DNA of 64,000 nt from JABDMH01 sp965223165. Lineage in GTDB: Bacteria; Bacteroidota; Bacteroidia; Chitinophagales; Saprospiraceae. A program made the translations under genes and the position numbers. The stretch lies in NCBI GenBank assembly GCA_965223165.1, contig CBDCVQ010000003.1, forward strand, positions 186,001 through 250,000, written 5' to 3'. This document shows positions 7,536-16,616 of this stretch, piece after piece. The first letter of the stretch is position 1; each line of letters begins with the position of its first letter. The notes under the pieces are model-generated. The model searched no databases. It worked only from the letters and a program-made list of their open reading frames with translations, and was not told the DNA's origin.

Positions 7536-8593
7536 GCCAAGCAATGCAGAAGGCCACCAGGTGGCTCCAACAGCTTATCCAGACGCCCTCCCTCTCTAGA
7601 GAGGAGGACGGCACGGCCGCCATCATCTTATCGATATTGCATGAGGAGGGTCTGAGCGCCCAGCGTGTCAACAACAACGTGGTGGCCCGGGGCAGCGCCT
7701 GGGATGATACGAAGCCTACCTTATTACTCTGCTCTCATCATGATACGGTAAAGCCAAACGCTGGATACACGCGTGATCCCTTTCGGGCGGAGGAGATCGA
7801 TGGTCGACTGTACGGTCTGGGCTCCAATGATGCCGGAGCCGCGCTGGTATCCCTGATGGCTGCATTCGCACATCTCCAGACCCGAACGCTGCCCTACAAT
7901 CTTCTGCTGGCAGCGGTGGCCGAGGAGGAGATCTCCGGACCCCACGGCGTAGCCTCCTTGCTGGACGATATGCCTGCGATACACTTGGCCATCGTGGGCG
8001 AACCCACCGGGATGCGCATGGCTATTGCAGAAAAAGGACTGATGGTCGTCGACGGTGTGGCCGAAGGCATACCGGGACATGCCGCCCATGGCAATACTCG
8101 CAACCCCATCTATGAAGCTTGCGTAGACATTGATCGCATTCGACGATATGAGTTTGATCGTATCTCACCTCTCCTGGGAAAAACGAAGGCCAGTGTCACA
8201 CAGATCCAGGCGGGTACCCAGCACAATCAGGTGCCGGCTCAGTGCGCCTTTGTCATCGATGTCCGGGTGAACGAAATGTATACGAATGAGGAAGTCTTCA
8301 CACTCTTGCAGGAAATATGCTCGACAAGCTTGAAGGCCCGGTCCTTTAGATTAAGCTCTTCAGGCATTGGCTCGGACCATCCCGCTGTCAAGTTGGCCAC
8401 CGTACTAGGCGTCGAGACCTACGGATCGGCCACGTTATCGGATCAGGCCCTGATCCCCTATCCTTCCGTGAAGATGGGACCGGGCGACTCCACAAGATCC
8501 CATACGGCAGACGAATTTGTCTATCTTGATGAGCTGCAAGCAGGCATCAACGGCTACATCGAATTCTTAGAAAAATACCGCCCGGACGCATGA
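7532..8593 (+). CDS. argE: M20 family N-acyl-citrulline/ornithine deacylase
   Basis: Zinc-dependent amidohydrolase expected to remove the N-acyl group; in pathways using ArgF' the substrate is acyl-citrulline. It has 353 residues with M20 metal-site motifs in order: LCSHHDTVK, GLGSNDAGAA, the catalytic AEEEISG, and a C-terminal RSHTADEFV with the last His ligand. The dimerisation lid domain occupies the middle (around PGHAAHGNTRNP). The gene overlaps argB and argH by 4 nt each (ATGA), so the three are translationally coupled. A DapE-like succinyl-diaminopimelate role is the main alternative from sequence alone; context argues against it. Confidence 0.88.
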   Translation: MSQAMQKATRWLQQLIQTPSLSREEDGTAAIILSILHEEGLSAQRVNNNVVARGSAWDDTKPTLLLCSHHDTVKPNAGYTRDPFRAEEIDGRLYGLGSNDAGAALVSLMAAFAHLQTRTLPYNLLLAAVAEEEISGPHGVASLLDDMPAIHLAIVGEPTGMRMAIAEKGLMVVDGVAEGIPGHAAHGNTRNPIYEACVDIDRIRRYEFDRISPLLGKTKASVTQIQAGTQHNQVPAQCAFVIDVRVNEMYTNEEVFTLLQEICSTSLKARSFRLSSSGIGSDHPAVKLATVLGVETYGSATLSDQALIPYPSVKMGPGDSTRSHTADEFVYLDELQAGINGYIEFLEKYRPDA

Positions 8594-9918
8594 AACTTTG
8601 GGAGAAGAATATTCCGCTAAATGCTGCGGTCGAACGATTTACGATCGGCAGAGATCCCGAGTTTGATCTCCTGCTAGCACCATACGACGTGATCGGCTCC
8701 CTGGCCCATGCTCGCATGCTGGCTGAGATCGGCGTCCTGACGGCGCCCGAAGAGCATGCACTGCGAGGCGCTCTCCATGAGATCTACGCCGAGACCCAGG
8801 CCGGGTCCTTTGTCATTGAAGATGGCGTCGAAGACGTCCACAGTCAAGTCGAAAAAATCCTTACCGCTGCGCTGGGGGACGTCGGCAAGAAGATTCATAC
8901 GGCTCGATCAAGGAATGATCAAGTGCTGGTGGATCTGCGACTGATGCTCCGAGACGATATCCGATCCATCGTCCGATCCATCACCGAGCTGTTTGACACG
9001 CTCCAGCTTCTCAGCGAAAAACACAAGGAAGATCTGTTGCCCGGATATACACATCTCCAAGCAGCTATGCCGTCCTCTTTTGGGCTATGGTTTGGAGCTT
9101 ATGCGGAAAATCTGATCGATGACCTTCGACTCTGGCAGGCCGTCTTTGATGTCATCAACCAGAATCCGCTGGGATCGGGCGCTGGGTACGGCTCCTCACT
9201 ACCGATCGATCGGCTTCTGACGACCCAACTACTCGGATTCAAGCACCTCGACTACAACGTGGTACACGCTCAGATGGGCCGAGGCCGCTCCGAACTCTTT
9301 GTGGCCTTTGCGCTCTCCGGCACCGCCAATACCCTCTCCAAGCTAGCGATGGACGTGTGCCTCTACAACAGTCAGGATCTGGCTTTTGTCAGGCTGCCCG
9401 ATGCCTTTACGACGGGCTCCAGCATCATGCCGCACAAGAAAAATCCGGACGTGTTTGAGCTCATTCGAGCCAAAAGTAATGCCCTGATGCAGCTACCAGG
9501 TGTCATAGCGGGCACGATAGGCCATCTGCCAAGCGGGTACCATCGCGACTTTCAGCAGACTAAGGAACAACTGATCCCCAGCATGCAGGATCTGCGCGCT
9601 TGCCTTGACATGGCTACGCTGGCGCTTTCTCAGATCGAAGTGAGAAAAGGTATTCTTAAGGATGCTAGGTACCAACCCATCTATTCGGTGGAGCGGGTGA
9701 ATGCCCTGGTCAACTCGGGTGTGCCCTTTCGCGAAGCTTATCAGATGGTAGCTAAGGAAAACCAAGTGGGTGCTGACTCTGCTCCGCCCCCGCTCTCACA
9801 TAGTCACGAAGGTAGCCTGGGGCATCTTTGCAACGAGGAGATCAAAGCCAAGAAGGATACGGTCCTTGCGGCATTTGACTTTGGATATGCAGAGAAAATT
9901 GAGACACTTCTTTCCTGA
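8590..9918 (+). CDS. argH: Argininosuccinate lyase
   Basis: Final arginine step, splitting argininosuccinate into arginine and fumarate. The fumarase/aspartase superfamily signature GSSIMPHKKNPD is present near residue 280. HTARSRNDQVLVDLRL (residues ~98-113) and GYTHLQAAMPSSFGLW (~153-168) complete the conserved blocks. The 442-residue length is near the family norm, slightly short at the C-terminus. Coupled to argE by a 4-nt overlap, it ends the arginine cluster 30 nt before a tandem hairpin array that separates it from convergent ftsZ. argG and argC are not in the window and may lie to the left. Confidence 0.94.
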   Translation: MKLWEKNIPLNAAVERFTIGRDPEFDLLLAPYDVIGSLAHARMLAEIGVLTAPEEHALRGALHEIYAETQAGSFVIEDGVEDVHSQVEKILTAALGDVGKKIHTARSRNDQVLVDLRLMLRDDIRSIVRSITELFDTLQLLSEKHKEDLLPGYTHLQAAMPSSFGLWFGAYAENLIDDLRLWQAVFDVINQNPLGSGAGYGSSLPIDRLLTTQLLGFKHLDYNVVHAQMGRGRSELFVAFALSGTANTLSKLAMDVCLYNSQDLAFVRLPDAFTTGSSIMPHKKNPDVFELIRAKSNALMQLPGVIAGTIGHLPSGYHRDFQQTKEQLIPSMQDLRACLDMATLALSQIEVRKGILKDARYQPIYSVERVNALVNSGVPFREAYQMVAKENQVGADSAPPPLSHSHEGSLGHLCNEEIKAKKDTVLAAFDFGYAEKIETLLS

Positions 9919-9948
9919 GATTCCCCTTCTTTCCTGCCATCCAAAAAA

Positions 9949-10376
9949 GGCCGCCTCCGGGCGGAAGCAGCCTCAAAAGAACAATAAACCTAACTCAAGA
10001 CTCTTTCGGGCACCCTGTCTACTTTGGCGTGACGGCGCCCCAATATTTTGGCGGTTGCAGCGTCTTTTAAAAGGCCGCTTCCGGGCGGAAGCGGCCTCAA
10101 AAGAACAATAAACCTAACTCAAGACTCTTTCGGGCACCCTGTCCGCCTTGGCATGACAGCGCCCCCAATATTTTGGCGGTGCATCGTCTCTTAAAGGGCC
10201 GCTTCCGGGCGGAAGCGGCCTCAAAAGAACAATAAACCTAACTCAAGACTCTTTCGGGCACCCTGTCGCTTTGGCGTGACAGCGCCCCAATATTTTGGCG
10301 GTGCATCGTCTCTTAAAGGGCCGCTTCCGGGCGGAAGCGGCCTCAAAAGAACAATAAACCTAACTCAAGACTCTTT
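9949..10376. repeat. Tandem array of ~124-bp units with hairpins between argH and ftsZ
   Basis: Four copies of a perfect or near-perfect 24-26 nt hairpin (arms GGCCGCTTCC and GGAAGCGGCC) begin at 9949, 10073, 10197 and 10319, a period of 122-124 bp. Between them a conserved spacer repeats, including CAATAAACCTAACTCAAGAC and a second imperfect palindrome around CGCCCCAATATTTTGGCG. The first hairpin is slightly diverged, and the array ends after a partial fourth unit near 10376. It has no credible coding content. Lying between convergent genes it may serve as a bidirectional terminator, multiplied by slippage; the T runs expected of intrinsic terminators are absent. Confidence 0.9.
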
Positions 10377-10426
10377 GAAAGCGTTCCATCTCCGTTGTGA
10401 TGGTGGCTAGCTTTTTTCACCTGGCC

Positions 10427-11857
10427 TCAGTCAACATTGTCGTGCAGGTAAGGGTTGTCGCGCTTGATCTCGGGTTCCTCGTCTCCCGTGATACTCCATC
10501 GCGACACCGTAATCTCCGAGGAGTGCGGTACGTCATCCAATTCTACCTGCCTGCGCAGATAAGCCGGCTCATTCTCCAGGTCGATGACTGCCTGTGGATT
10601 GTTGAGACGCTTATTCTTGACCCGCAACAGCTCGCGCCTCTTCTGCTCCGACAGGGTGGATCGCTTGTCTTCGTGCGTATCATCACTGGCCTTGACATAG
10701 GGCTCCCCGTGAGCGGACCCGGCCGCATGTTGGACCTGCTTGCGCTGCACCTCGAAGTCATAACTCCGTGCATATTCTCCCTCACTCAGTCCCGTATCAT
10801 ACACCCCTCTGTCCTTGGCACTGGTGCCGTCGTCCTCCAGTGAGACTACGATATGGTCCCGTCTTGGCTCCTGCTGTCGATCTTCCATCGGCCGCTTGTT
10901 GTCAAAGCCCGTAGCAATCACGGTGACGCAAATCTTATCGCCGAGCGACTCGTCAAAGCAGTTGCCCCAGATCAGGTCCGTGTCCTGCCCTGCCTCATCT
11001 TGCACGTATTCGGTGATTTCATAGATCTCGTCCATCGTTACCTCTCCGGTGCCAGAGCTGATGTTGACCAGGATGTGCTTAGCTCCTCTGATGTCGTTGT
11101 CTTCTAGCAAGGGTGAATTGAGCGCTTCGTCCACGGCTTTTCGGGCGCGGCCTTCGCCTTCGGCCATTGCAGTACCCATGATCGATACACCACTGTCGCG
11201 CATGACCGTGTTGACGTCTTCAAAATCTACATTGATATAGCCAGCTACAGTGATGATCTCGGCGATGCCTTTGGCCGCGGTGGTCAATATATCGTCCGCC
11301 TTGGAGAAGGCTTCTGAGATCGGGAGATTGCCATGGATTTCGCGCAGCTTGTCATTGGACACAATGATCAGCGAATCCACATTTTTCTTAAGCTCTTCCA
11401 GCCCCTCGCTGGCCTGCTCTCTCCTCCGCTTACCTTCAAATCGGAAGGGCACGGTCACGATGGCCACGGTGAGAATGTCCATCTCTTTAGAGGCCTTGGC
11501 TATGATCGGGGCAGCACCCGTACCCGTACCGCCGCCCATACCGGCGGTGATAAACAGCATCTTGGTGCCTTCTTCGACAAAGCGGCGTACATCATCGATG
11601 GACTCGATACAAGCTTGCTTGCCTACCTGAGGCAAAGATCCCGCCCCTCGTCCCTCGGTCAAATGGGGGCCCAATTGGATCTTGGTAGGGACCGGACTGA
11701 GGTCCATACTTTGGTTATCTGTATTGCAGATGGCAAAATCTACCCCAATAATGCCCTGCTTGAACATGTGTGACACCGCGTTGCTACCTCCCCCGCCTAC
11801 ACCGATCACCTTGATGATGGATCTTTCTTCCTTTGGTATGTCAAATTGCATAATCAT
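10427..11857 (-). CDS. ftsZ: Cell division protein FtsZ
   Basis: Tubulin-like GTPase forming the cytokinetic ring. The 476 residues start with the G1 region VIGVGGGGSNAV (residues 17-28) and carry the tubulin signature GGGTGTG (108-114). The T7 synergy loop is INVDFEDVNTVM. After about residue 325 there is a long charged linker, about 130 residues, ending in a short hydrophobic/charged tail NPYLHDNVD instead of the E. coli-type FtsA-binding peptide. A start two codons later (second Met) is equally possible. It is the last gene of the dcw cluster, 36 nt after ftsA, and faces the repeat array. Confidence 0.97.
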   Translation of the reverse strand: MIMQFDIPKEERSIIKVIGVGGGGSNAVSHMFKQGIIGVDFAICNTDNQSMDLSPVPTKIQLGPHLTEGRGAGSLPQVGKQACIESIDDVRRFVEEGTKMLFITAGMGGGTGTGAAPIIAKASKEMDILTVAIVTVPFRFEGKRRREQASEGLEELKKNVDSLIIVSNDKLREIHGNLPISEAFSKADDILTTAAKGIAEIITVAGYINVDFEDVNTVMRDSGVSIMGTAMAEGEGRARKAVDEALNSPLLEDNDIRGAKHILVNISSGTGEVTMDEIYEITEYVQDEAGQDTDLIWGNCFDESLGDKICVTVIATGFDNKRPMEDRQQEPRRDHIVVSLEDDGTSAKDRGVYDTGLSEGEYARSYDFEVQRKQVQHAAGSAHGEPYVKASDDTHEDKRSTLSEQKRRELLRVKNKRLNNPQAVIDLENEPAYLRRQVELDDVPHSSEITVSRWSITGDEEPEIKRDNPYLHDNVD

Positions 11858-11893
11858 GGATTTTTATAATTCAGAATTAGGTTTTCTTTTTGT

Positions 11894-13237
11894 TCAATTG
11901 AGGTCTGGATCCGGCTCCGCTTCAAACCACTCTTTCGTCTTTTGGAAGGCCTTCTCCCACCATCCTTTATTTGTACTATCCGGCGAGGTGTCGCTGTCAT
12001 GCATTTCGGCTACCGGCGTCATCTCTTCCATCTCCTCTTGGGTGGTCAGTTGGATCGCAGCCGTGTAGTCGCGGGTCTCAAAGGCGTGCTTCAAGAGTCC
12101 TATGGAAGTCGCGCAGATCGGAGTGGCGATCTCCTCGGGGTAGCCATGTGCCAGCAGATCTACCGGATACCCGACGCGAGTGGGGATGCCCGTATGAAAT
12201 TCTGCCAGCATGTCAATGTGCTTCAGCAGGGACCCACCTCCTGTCAGAACAATGCCTCCGATAAGCTTCTTCTCAAATCCGGATCGTTTCACCTCCCACA
12301 GCACATAGTCGAAGATCTCCTCCATCCTTGCCTGGATGATTAGGGCCAGATTCTTTTCGGAGATCTCCTTGGGCTCCCGACCCTTGAGGCCAGGTATCGT
12401 GATGATCCGGTTGTCGTACACCTCGTCAGCTAAGGCGGACCCAAACTTGATCTTAAGCTTCTCTGCCTGGTGCGGCATGATGGTGCACCCCTCCTTGATA
12501 TCCCTGGTCACTACATTACCCCCAAAGGGGATGACGGCCGTATGTCGTATGATGCCATCATGAAAGATGGTAAGATCGGTAGTGCCTCCGCCGATATCAA
12601 CCAAGGCAATGCCTGCTTCCTTTTCTTCTTCGCTGAGGATGGACTCCGAGCTGGCAATGGGTTCCAAAGTCAAGTCTGCCACCTCAAGCCCCACCTTCTC
12701 GATACAGCGGAGAATGTTATTTGACGCAGTGATCTGTCCTGTGATAATGTGAAAGTTGGCCTCCAACCGGATGCCCGACATACCAATGGGGTCGAGAATT
12801 CCCTGCTCGTTGTCTACGGTAAACTCCTGGGGAATCACGTGCAGAATCTTGTCGCCCGGGGGCAATACCAACTTGTACATATCCCGGATGAGCATCTCAA
12901 TATCTTCTTGGGCGATCTCATCATGGGCATTGTCTCGGGTGAGGATACCTCTATGTTGCAAGCTCTTGATATGCTGGCCTGCAATGCCCACATGTACAAT
13001 CTTGACGGATGCGTCCAGTTGCCTTTCTACTGCCTTGATGGCATCTTTGATCGCTGTGACCGTCTTCTCAATATTTGAGATGACTCCCCGGAGTACACCC
13101 TCCGATCGCACTTTCCCCATCCCCAGGATTTCGATCTTCCCGTACTCGTTCAACCTGCCCGCCACAGCACATACCTTGGTGGTACCAATGTCGACGGCCA
13201 CGATCACTTCCTCCGGATTGAATTGATAAGGTCTCAT
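11894..13237 (-). CDS. ftsA: Cell division protein FtsA
   Basis: Actin-like ATPase that tethers FtsZ to the membrane. The 447-residue protein has the phosphate-1 loop AVDIGTTKVCAVAG at the N-terminus, the SHS2/1C domain replacing actin domain 1B, phosphate-2 VDIGGGTTDLTIF, and the adenosine motif GGIVLTGGGSLLKHI. The C-terminus (WWEKAFQKTKEWFE, residues ~425-440) resembles the amphipathic membrane-targeting helix. It lies between ftsQ (27 nt) and ftsZ. Confidence 0.97.
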   Translation of the reverse strand: MRPYQFNPEEVIVAVDIGTTKVCAVAGRLNEYGKIEILGMGKVRSEGVLRGVISNIEKTVTAIKDAIKAVERQLDASVKIVHVGIAGQHIKSLQHRGILTRDNAHDEIAQEDIEMLIRDMYKLVLPPGDKILHVIPQEFTVDNEQGILDPIGMSGIRLEANFHIITGQITASNNILRCIEKVGLEVADLTLEPIASSESILSEEEKEAGIALVDIGGGTTDLTIFHDGIIRHTAVIPFGGNVVTRDIKEGCTIMPHQAEKLKIKFGSALADEVYDNRIITIPGLKGREPKEISEKNLALIIQARMEEIFDYVLWEVKRSGFEKKLIGGIVLTGGGSLLKHIDMLAEFHTGIPTRVGYPVDLLAHGYPEEIATPICATSIGLLKHAFETRDYTAAIQLTTQEEMEEMTPVAEMHDSDTSPDSTNKGWWEKAFQKTKEWFEAEPDPDLN

Positions 13238-13264
13238 TGCGAATAGTTTATTGTTCAGGAATAA

Positions 13265-14065
13265 TTATGTTTTCGTCAAGGGTTTGGTCACTATCTGATT
13301 TTCAAATTTCAGATTGATACTTTCGATTTGGTTCCAGCCAGTATGCTTTACACCCTTGGTCAGAAACACTTTCAGCTTTCTAAATTTCTCTTCGATGTGT
13401 TGGTCATCTCCAAAGACAACCTTGAATTTTCCCACATTGCCAGATAGCAGCATATCGGTCGAATTCTGCACGTATATACTTTCCAGCCAAGCCCCGACAA
13501 ACGGGTCTTTGCGCGATTGGAGTATGACATTAAAGGCGGCTGACAGGGTATTATCCTCCATGCTAAATCCTTTCTCATAATCACTCACCGCTCCTAAGAT
13601 TACCGGCACTCGAGCGGTAAAATGTTGGGACAGGGGCAGGCGTACTCCCTCGCAGTCCAGGTAGTAGTTATGGCCTTTCTTGTCCATGACCCGCAGGATG
13701 GGTGTGCGTTGTGATACATCGACATGCAGCACTTCATGCGCATCGAGATAGGCATGCGCGTCCACGATGAATGCCTCACCGCGCAGGACGCGCTCGACGT
13801 CTTGCAGGTCTACCCGCTCGACCTCCACCCCAACGAAGTCCATCTGGTATCGGGACAGCAGTATTTCTTTCAGCTCGTCAATGGTGATCAGGTCATTGCC
13901 ATCGGTCAGGTGATTCAGCCGATAGACCACCTCCTTGACGGTCTTGTGCTCCTGCTCAGCTACCGATGCGGTGGTGACCAGCGCAAAAGTCGAACCCAGC
14001 ACGAGCCAGGCCAGTCCGACCATCAGCCGCTGCAAAAACCCGATTCTGGCATTCACCTTACCCAT
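13265..14065 (-). CDS. ftsQ: Cell division protein FtsQ (POTRA-type)
   Basis: Single-pass membrane protein of the divisome. The 266 residues have a short basic N-terminus, one hydrophobic segment at about 15-35 (LMVGLAWLVLGSTFALVTT), then a periplasmic POTRA/FtsQ region with the typical VERVDLQDVERVL and a beta-rich C-terminus. Sequence identity in this family is low; position between murG and ftsA supports the call. Its start overlaps the end of murG by 8 nt, which leaves no room for the murC gene that normally sits here in Bacteroidota. Confidence 0.88.
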   Translation of the reverse strand: MGKVNARIGFLQRLMVGLAWLVLGSTFALVTTASVAEQEHKTVKEVVYRLNHLTDGNDLITIDELKEILLSRYQMDFVGVEVERVDLQDVERVLRGEAFIVDAHAYLDAHEVLHVDVSQRTPILRVMDKKGHNYYLDCEGVRLPLSQHFTARVPVILGAVSDYEKGFSMEDNTLSAAFNVILQSRKDPFVGAWLESIYVQNSTDMLLSGNVGKFKVVFGDDQHIEEKFRKLKVFLTKGVKHTGWNQIESINLKFENQIVTKPLTKT

Positions 14066-15164
14066 GAACTAATCTTTCTATCTCGTCTACAATTTTTCTT
14101 GTCGCTTCCGGCTGGGCCAAAAGCCTAATCTTTCTACTTAGCTCTTCCAATAGTTCTTTGTCATGAATAATGTCCAGTGCATGTGCCACCAGTCGCTCTC
14201 CTGCCTCCCGATCAGCGATCAGATGTGCGGCCTCTCGCTGAGTGAGTGATCGAGCATTCGCACTCTGATGATCTTCTGCCACATTGGGAGAAGGCACCAG
14301 GATCGAAGGCTTGCCAAGCATACACAACTCGGCGATGGTGAGGGCTCCAGCCCGACAGATCACCAGGTCCGCCACTTGATAGGCCAGATCCATCCGATCG
14401 ATGAAGGTGACCCCCTGCACATTTTCCAGCTGGGCTGACCGGCAATCTTTAAAGTCAGATTCGTAGAGACTGCCCATCTGCCAAATCCACTGTACCTCCG
14501 GATCGGACGCCAGCTGCGTGGTCGCTTGGCGCATGGCCCTGTTTAAGGTGGCTGCCCCCAAGCTGCCGCCAAAAAGCAGGATCGTCCGTCTGGCGGGATC
14601 CAGGCCAAAGTGGGCGTATGCTGCTGACCGCTCGGTATCACGTGCCAAATCTGATCGTACCGGATTTCCCGTCAAGACAATCTTGGCTGCAGGAAAGAAG
14701 CGTTCCATCTCCGGATAGGCCACGCAAATGCGATCGACCCGTCCACCCAGCCACTTATTAGTCAAGCCGGCGTAGGAATTTTGTTCCTGGATCAGGGTGG
14801 GTTTGCCCATTTGGGCCGCGGCATACACCGCCGGTCCGCTGGCGAAGCCTCCCACTCCAATCACGACCTCCGGACCAAAATCACGGATGATCTTGCGCGA
14901 CCTCCAGATACTGCTCAGCACCTTGAAGGGAAATATTACATTACTCCATGTCAAAGATCTTTTCAGCCCGCTTATCCACAGGCCTTTTATGTGGTACCCT
15001 GCTTTGGGTACTTTCTCCATTTCAATTTTTCCTTTCGCCCCGATGAAGAGCACATCTGCCCCTTCATTCCTCCGCCTCAGTTCATTTGCGATCGCGATCG
15101 CTGGAAAGACATGTCCTCCCGAGCCTCCGCCGCATATGATGGCCCTGTTGATCCCATCACTCAT
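14058..15164 (-). CDS. murG: UDP-GlcNAc:undecaprenyl-PP-MurNAc-pentapeptide GlcNAc transferase
   Basis: Makes lipid II from lipid I at the inner face of the membrane. GT28 family, 368 residues, with the glycine-rich N-terminal loop IICGGGSGGHVFPAIAIA, a membrane-association patch around residues 70-90, the second-domain loop LFGGSLGAATLNRAM, and the UDP-GlcNAc region ICRAGALTIAELCMLGKPSI. It overlaps ftsW by 4 nt and ftsQ by 8 nt, a compact arrangement that lacks murC. Confidence 0.96.
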   Translation of the reverse strand: MSDGINRAIICGGGSGGHVFPAIAIANELRRRNEGADVLFIGAKGKIEMEKVPKAGYHIKGLWISGLKRSLTWSNVIFPFKVLSSIWRSRKIIRDFGPEVVIGVGGFASGPAVYAAAQMGKPTLIQEQNSYAGLTNKWLGGRVDRICVAYPEMERFFPAAKIVLTGNPVRSDLARDTERSAAYAHFGLDPARRTILLFGGSLGAATLNRAMRQATTQLASDPEVQWIWQMGSLYESDFKDCRSAQLENVQGVTFIDRMDLAYQVADLVICRAGALTIAELCMLGKPSILVPSPNVAEDHQSANARSLTQREAAHLIADREAGERLVAHALDIIHDKELLEELSRKIRLLAQPEATRKIVDEIERLVHG

Positions 15165-16336
15165 GCGTTGACAGGTGCCAGATTCACTTTCTCATGCGCC
15201 GACTCTATGTACTTGCTGACACTCAAGATGATCCCAAACGAGATACAAGTGAAGATCAGCGAAGTCCCCCCCATACTCACCATCGGCAGGGTAAGTCCGG
15301 TCACCGGTACCAGATGGACCGACACCGCAATGTTGGCAAAGGCCTGCAACACCAGACTGAGACACAAGCCGATGGCTAGCATCGCTCCAAATGTCTTTGG
15401 GCTGTTGGTGACCAGCCGCATACAGCGCACCGTCAGCGTCAGATAAAGGAGGATGATCATGACACCTCCGAGCAGACCATACTCCTCACAGATGATGGCG
15501 TATATAAAATCCGCGTAGGGCAATGGCAAATAATTGTCTTGTGTACTTTGACCAGGCCCTACACCAAACCAACCCCCTTCAGCGATGGCAATCTTCGCCT
15601 GCTGAATCTGGTATCCACCCTGGGGGTCATTGAAAAACTCGTTGACCCGCGACATCCAGGTCTCCACCCGAATGAAGTCTGGAAACAGATAACCCAGCGC
15701 AATCAGCCCACTTAGTACAAAAATGCCCAGTACACACAGCACGGTGATGTACTTCATATGTATGCGCCCGATAAACATCATCGTCAGTGCCGTCACAAAC
15801 AAAATCACGGCTCCCGACAGATCCGCCAGCGCGATCAATCCGCACACGATCAGCACCGGCACGATGATGGGTAGAAATGCCGTGTTAAAATCCTTGATCA
15901 CATCCTGCTTAAAGGCAATCGATCGCGCCAGAAAAATGATCAAAGCGATCTTGGCAAAGTCCGAAGATTGAATGGTGATGCCTAACCCTGGCACCTCCAG
16001 CCATCTGCGTGCCTCATTGAGCTCCGGTCCCACAAAAAGCGTCATGATCAGCAGCGGAATAGCTACCGCCATCAGGAGAGGCGCAACGGTGGAATACCGC
16101 ATATAGTGCATCACATGACACACATAGGTGCAGCAGAGTCCGGCCGCCAGTATGATGAAGTGCTTGATCAGGTAATACTCCGTGTTTCCGCCCCTTTCAT
16201 TGTAGGCCAGCGTCTCCGTCGAACTGTAGATGGCCATCAAAGAGAAGGCCGCCAGAAAGGCGATGATTAGCCAAATCGCAAGATCACCCTTGAGTTCTCT
16301 ATACAGCTTGCCCTTTAATGAAATCAGGTGGTTCAT
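15161..16336 (-). CDS. ftsW: Peptidoglycan glycosyltransferase FtsW
   Basis: SEDS-family polymerase acting with the division transpeptidase. The 391 residues form about ten membrane segments. Family landmarks include the extracytoplasmic loop around FNDPQGGYQIQQAKIAIAEGG, GVGPGQSTQDNYLPLPYADFIYAII and PVTGLTLPMVSMGGTSL near the C-terminus. It is the first gene after a 280-bp structured gap that replaces murD, so it may have its own promoter. It is coupled to murG by ATGA overlap. RodA is excluded by the division-cluster context. Confidence 0.95.
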   Translation of the reverse strand: MNHLISLKGKLYRELKGDLAIWLIIAFLAAFSLMAIYSSTETLAYNERGGNTEYYLIKHFIILAAGLCCTYVCHVMHYMRYSTVAPLLMAVAIPLLIMTLFVGPELNEARRWLEVPGLGITIQSSDFAKIALIIFLARSIAFKQDVIKDFNTAFLPIIVPVLIVCGLIALADLSGAVILFVTALTMMFIGRIHMKYITVLCVLGIFVLSGLIALGYLFPDFIRVETWMSRVNEFFNDPQGGYQIQQAKIAIAEGGWFGVGPGQSTQDNYLPLPYADFIYAIICEEYGLLGGVMIILLYLTLTVRCMRLVTNSPKTFGAMLAIGLCLSLVLQAFANIAVSVHLVPVTGLTLPMVSMGGTSLIFTCISFGIILSVSKYIESAHEKVNLAPVNA

Positions 16337-16616
16337 CTTATTCTGAGTCAGTGCCTATTGTCCTGCCTTAGTCGCTATATCGAGCTAAGGGCTCAGACAC
16401 TGATGGATATGTGATCCACCAGTGTCTTAACCGCTTGTTTTCCTCGTTTTCTTTACCCTCATCGTCTGACCTTCTGTCGAAGAGCCCTAGACGGACCAAA
16501 ATGTAGTTTTCTCGAAAATAGCCTATTTATTAACCAATACAAATATATGTATAATCTTCAATAATAATAAATTACAGATAGATTATTGTATTAATATAAC
16601 AAAATTTGTATATGTA
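16337..16616 (-). promoter_or_regulatory. Structured gap between mraY and ftsW (murD position)
   Basis: No gene is seen in these 280 bp. The half next to mraY is very AT-rich and contains TATATTTG on the minus strand (16540-16547), which fits a -7 element, but no good -33. The half next to ftsW holds two strong hairpins. One spans 16396-16426, with arms GACACTG and CAGTGTC plus an inner TGGAT/ATCCA and a 5-nt loop. The other spans about 16366-16391, with arms CCTTAG and CTAAGG plus TCG/CGA. Neither has a T run. An ftsW promoter with a structured 5' leader is the simplest reading. Confidence 0.5.

Noticed and set aside
9770..10111. Open frame across the first hairpin repeats on the + strand
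   Set aside because: It overlaps the argH end out of frame, its sequence follows the repeat unit, and there is no conserved protein feature.
16337..16616. Degenerate murD remnant in the mraY-ftsW gap
   Set aside because: Reading the minus strand in all frames gave only very short peptides and no Mur ligase motif.
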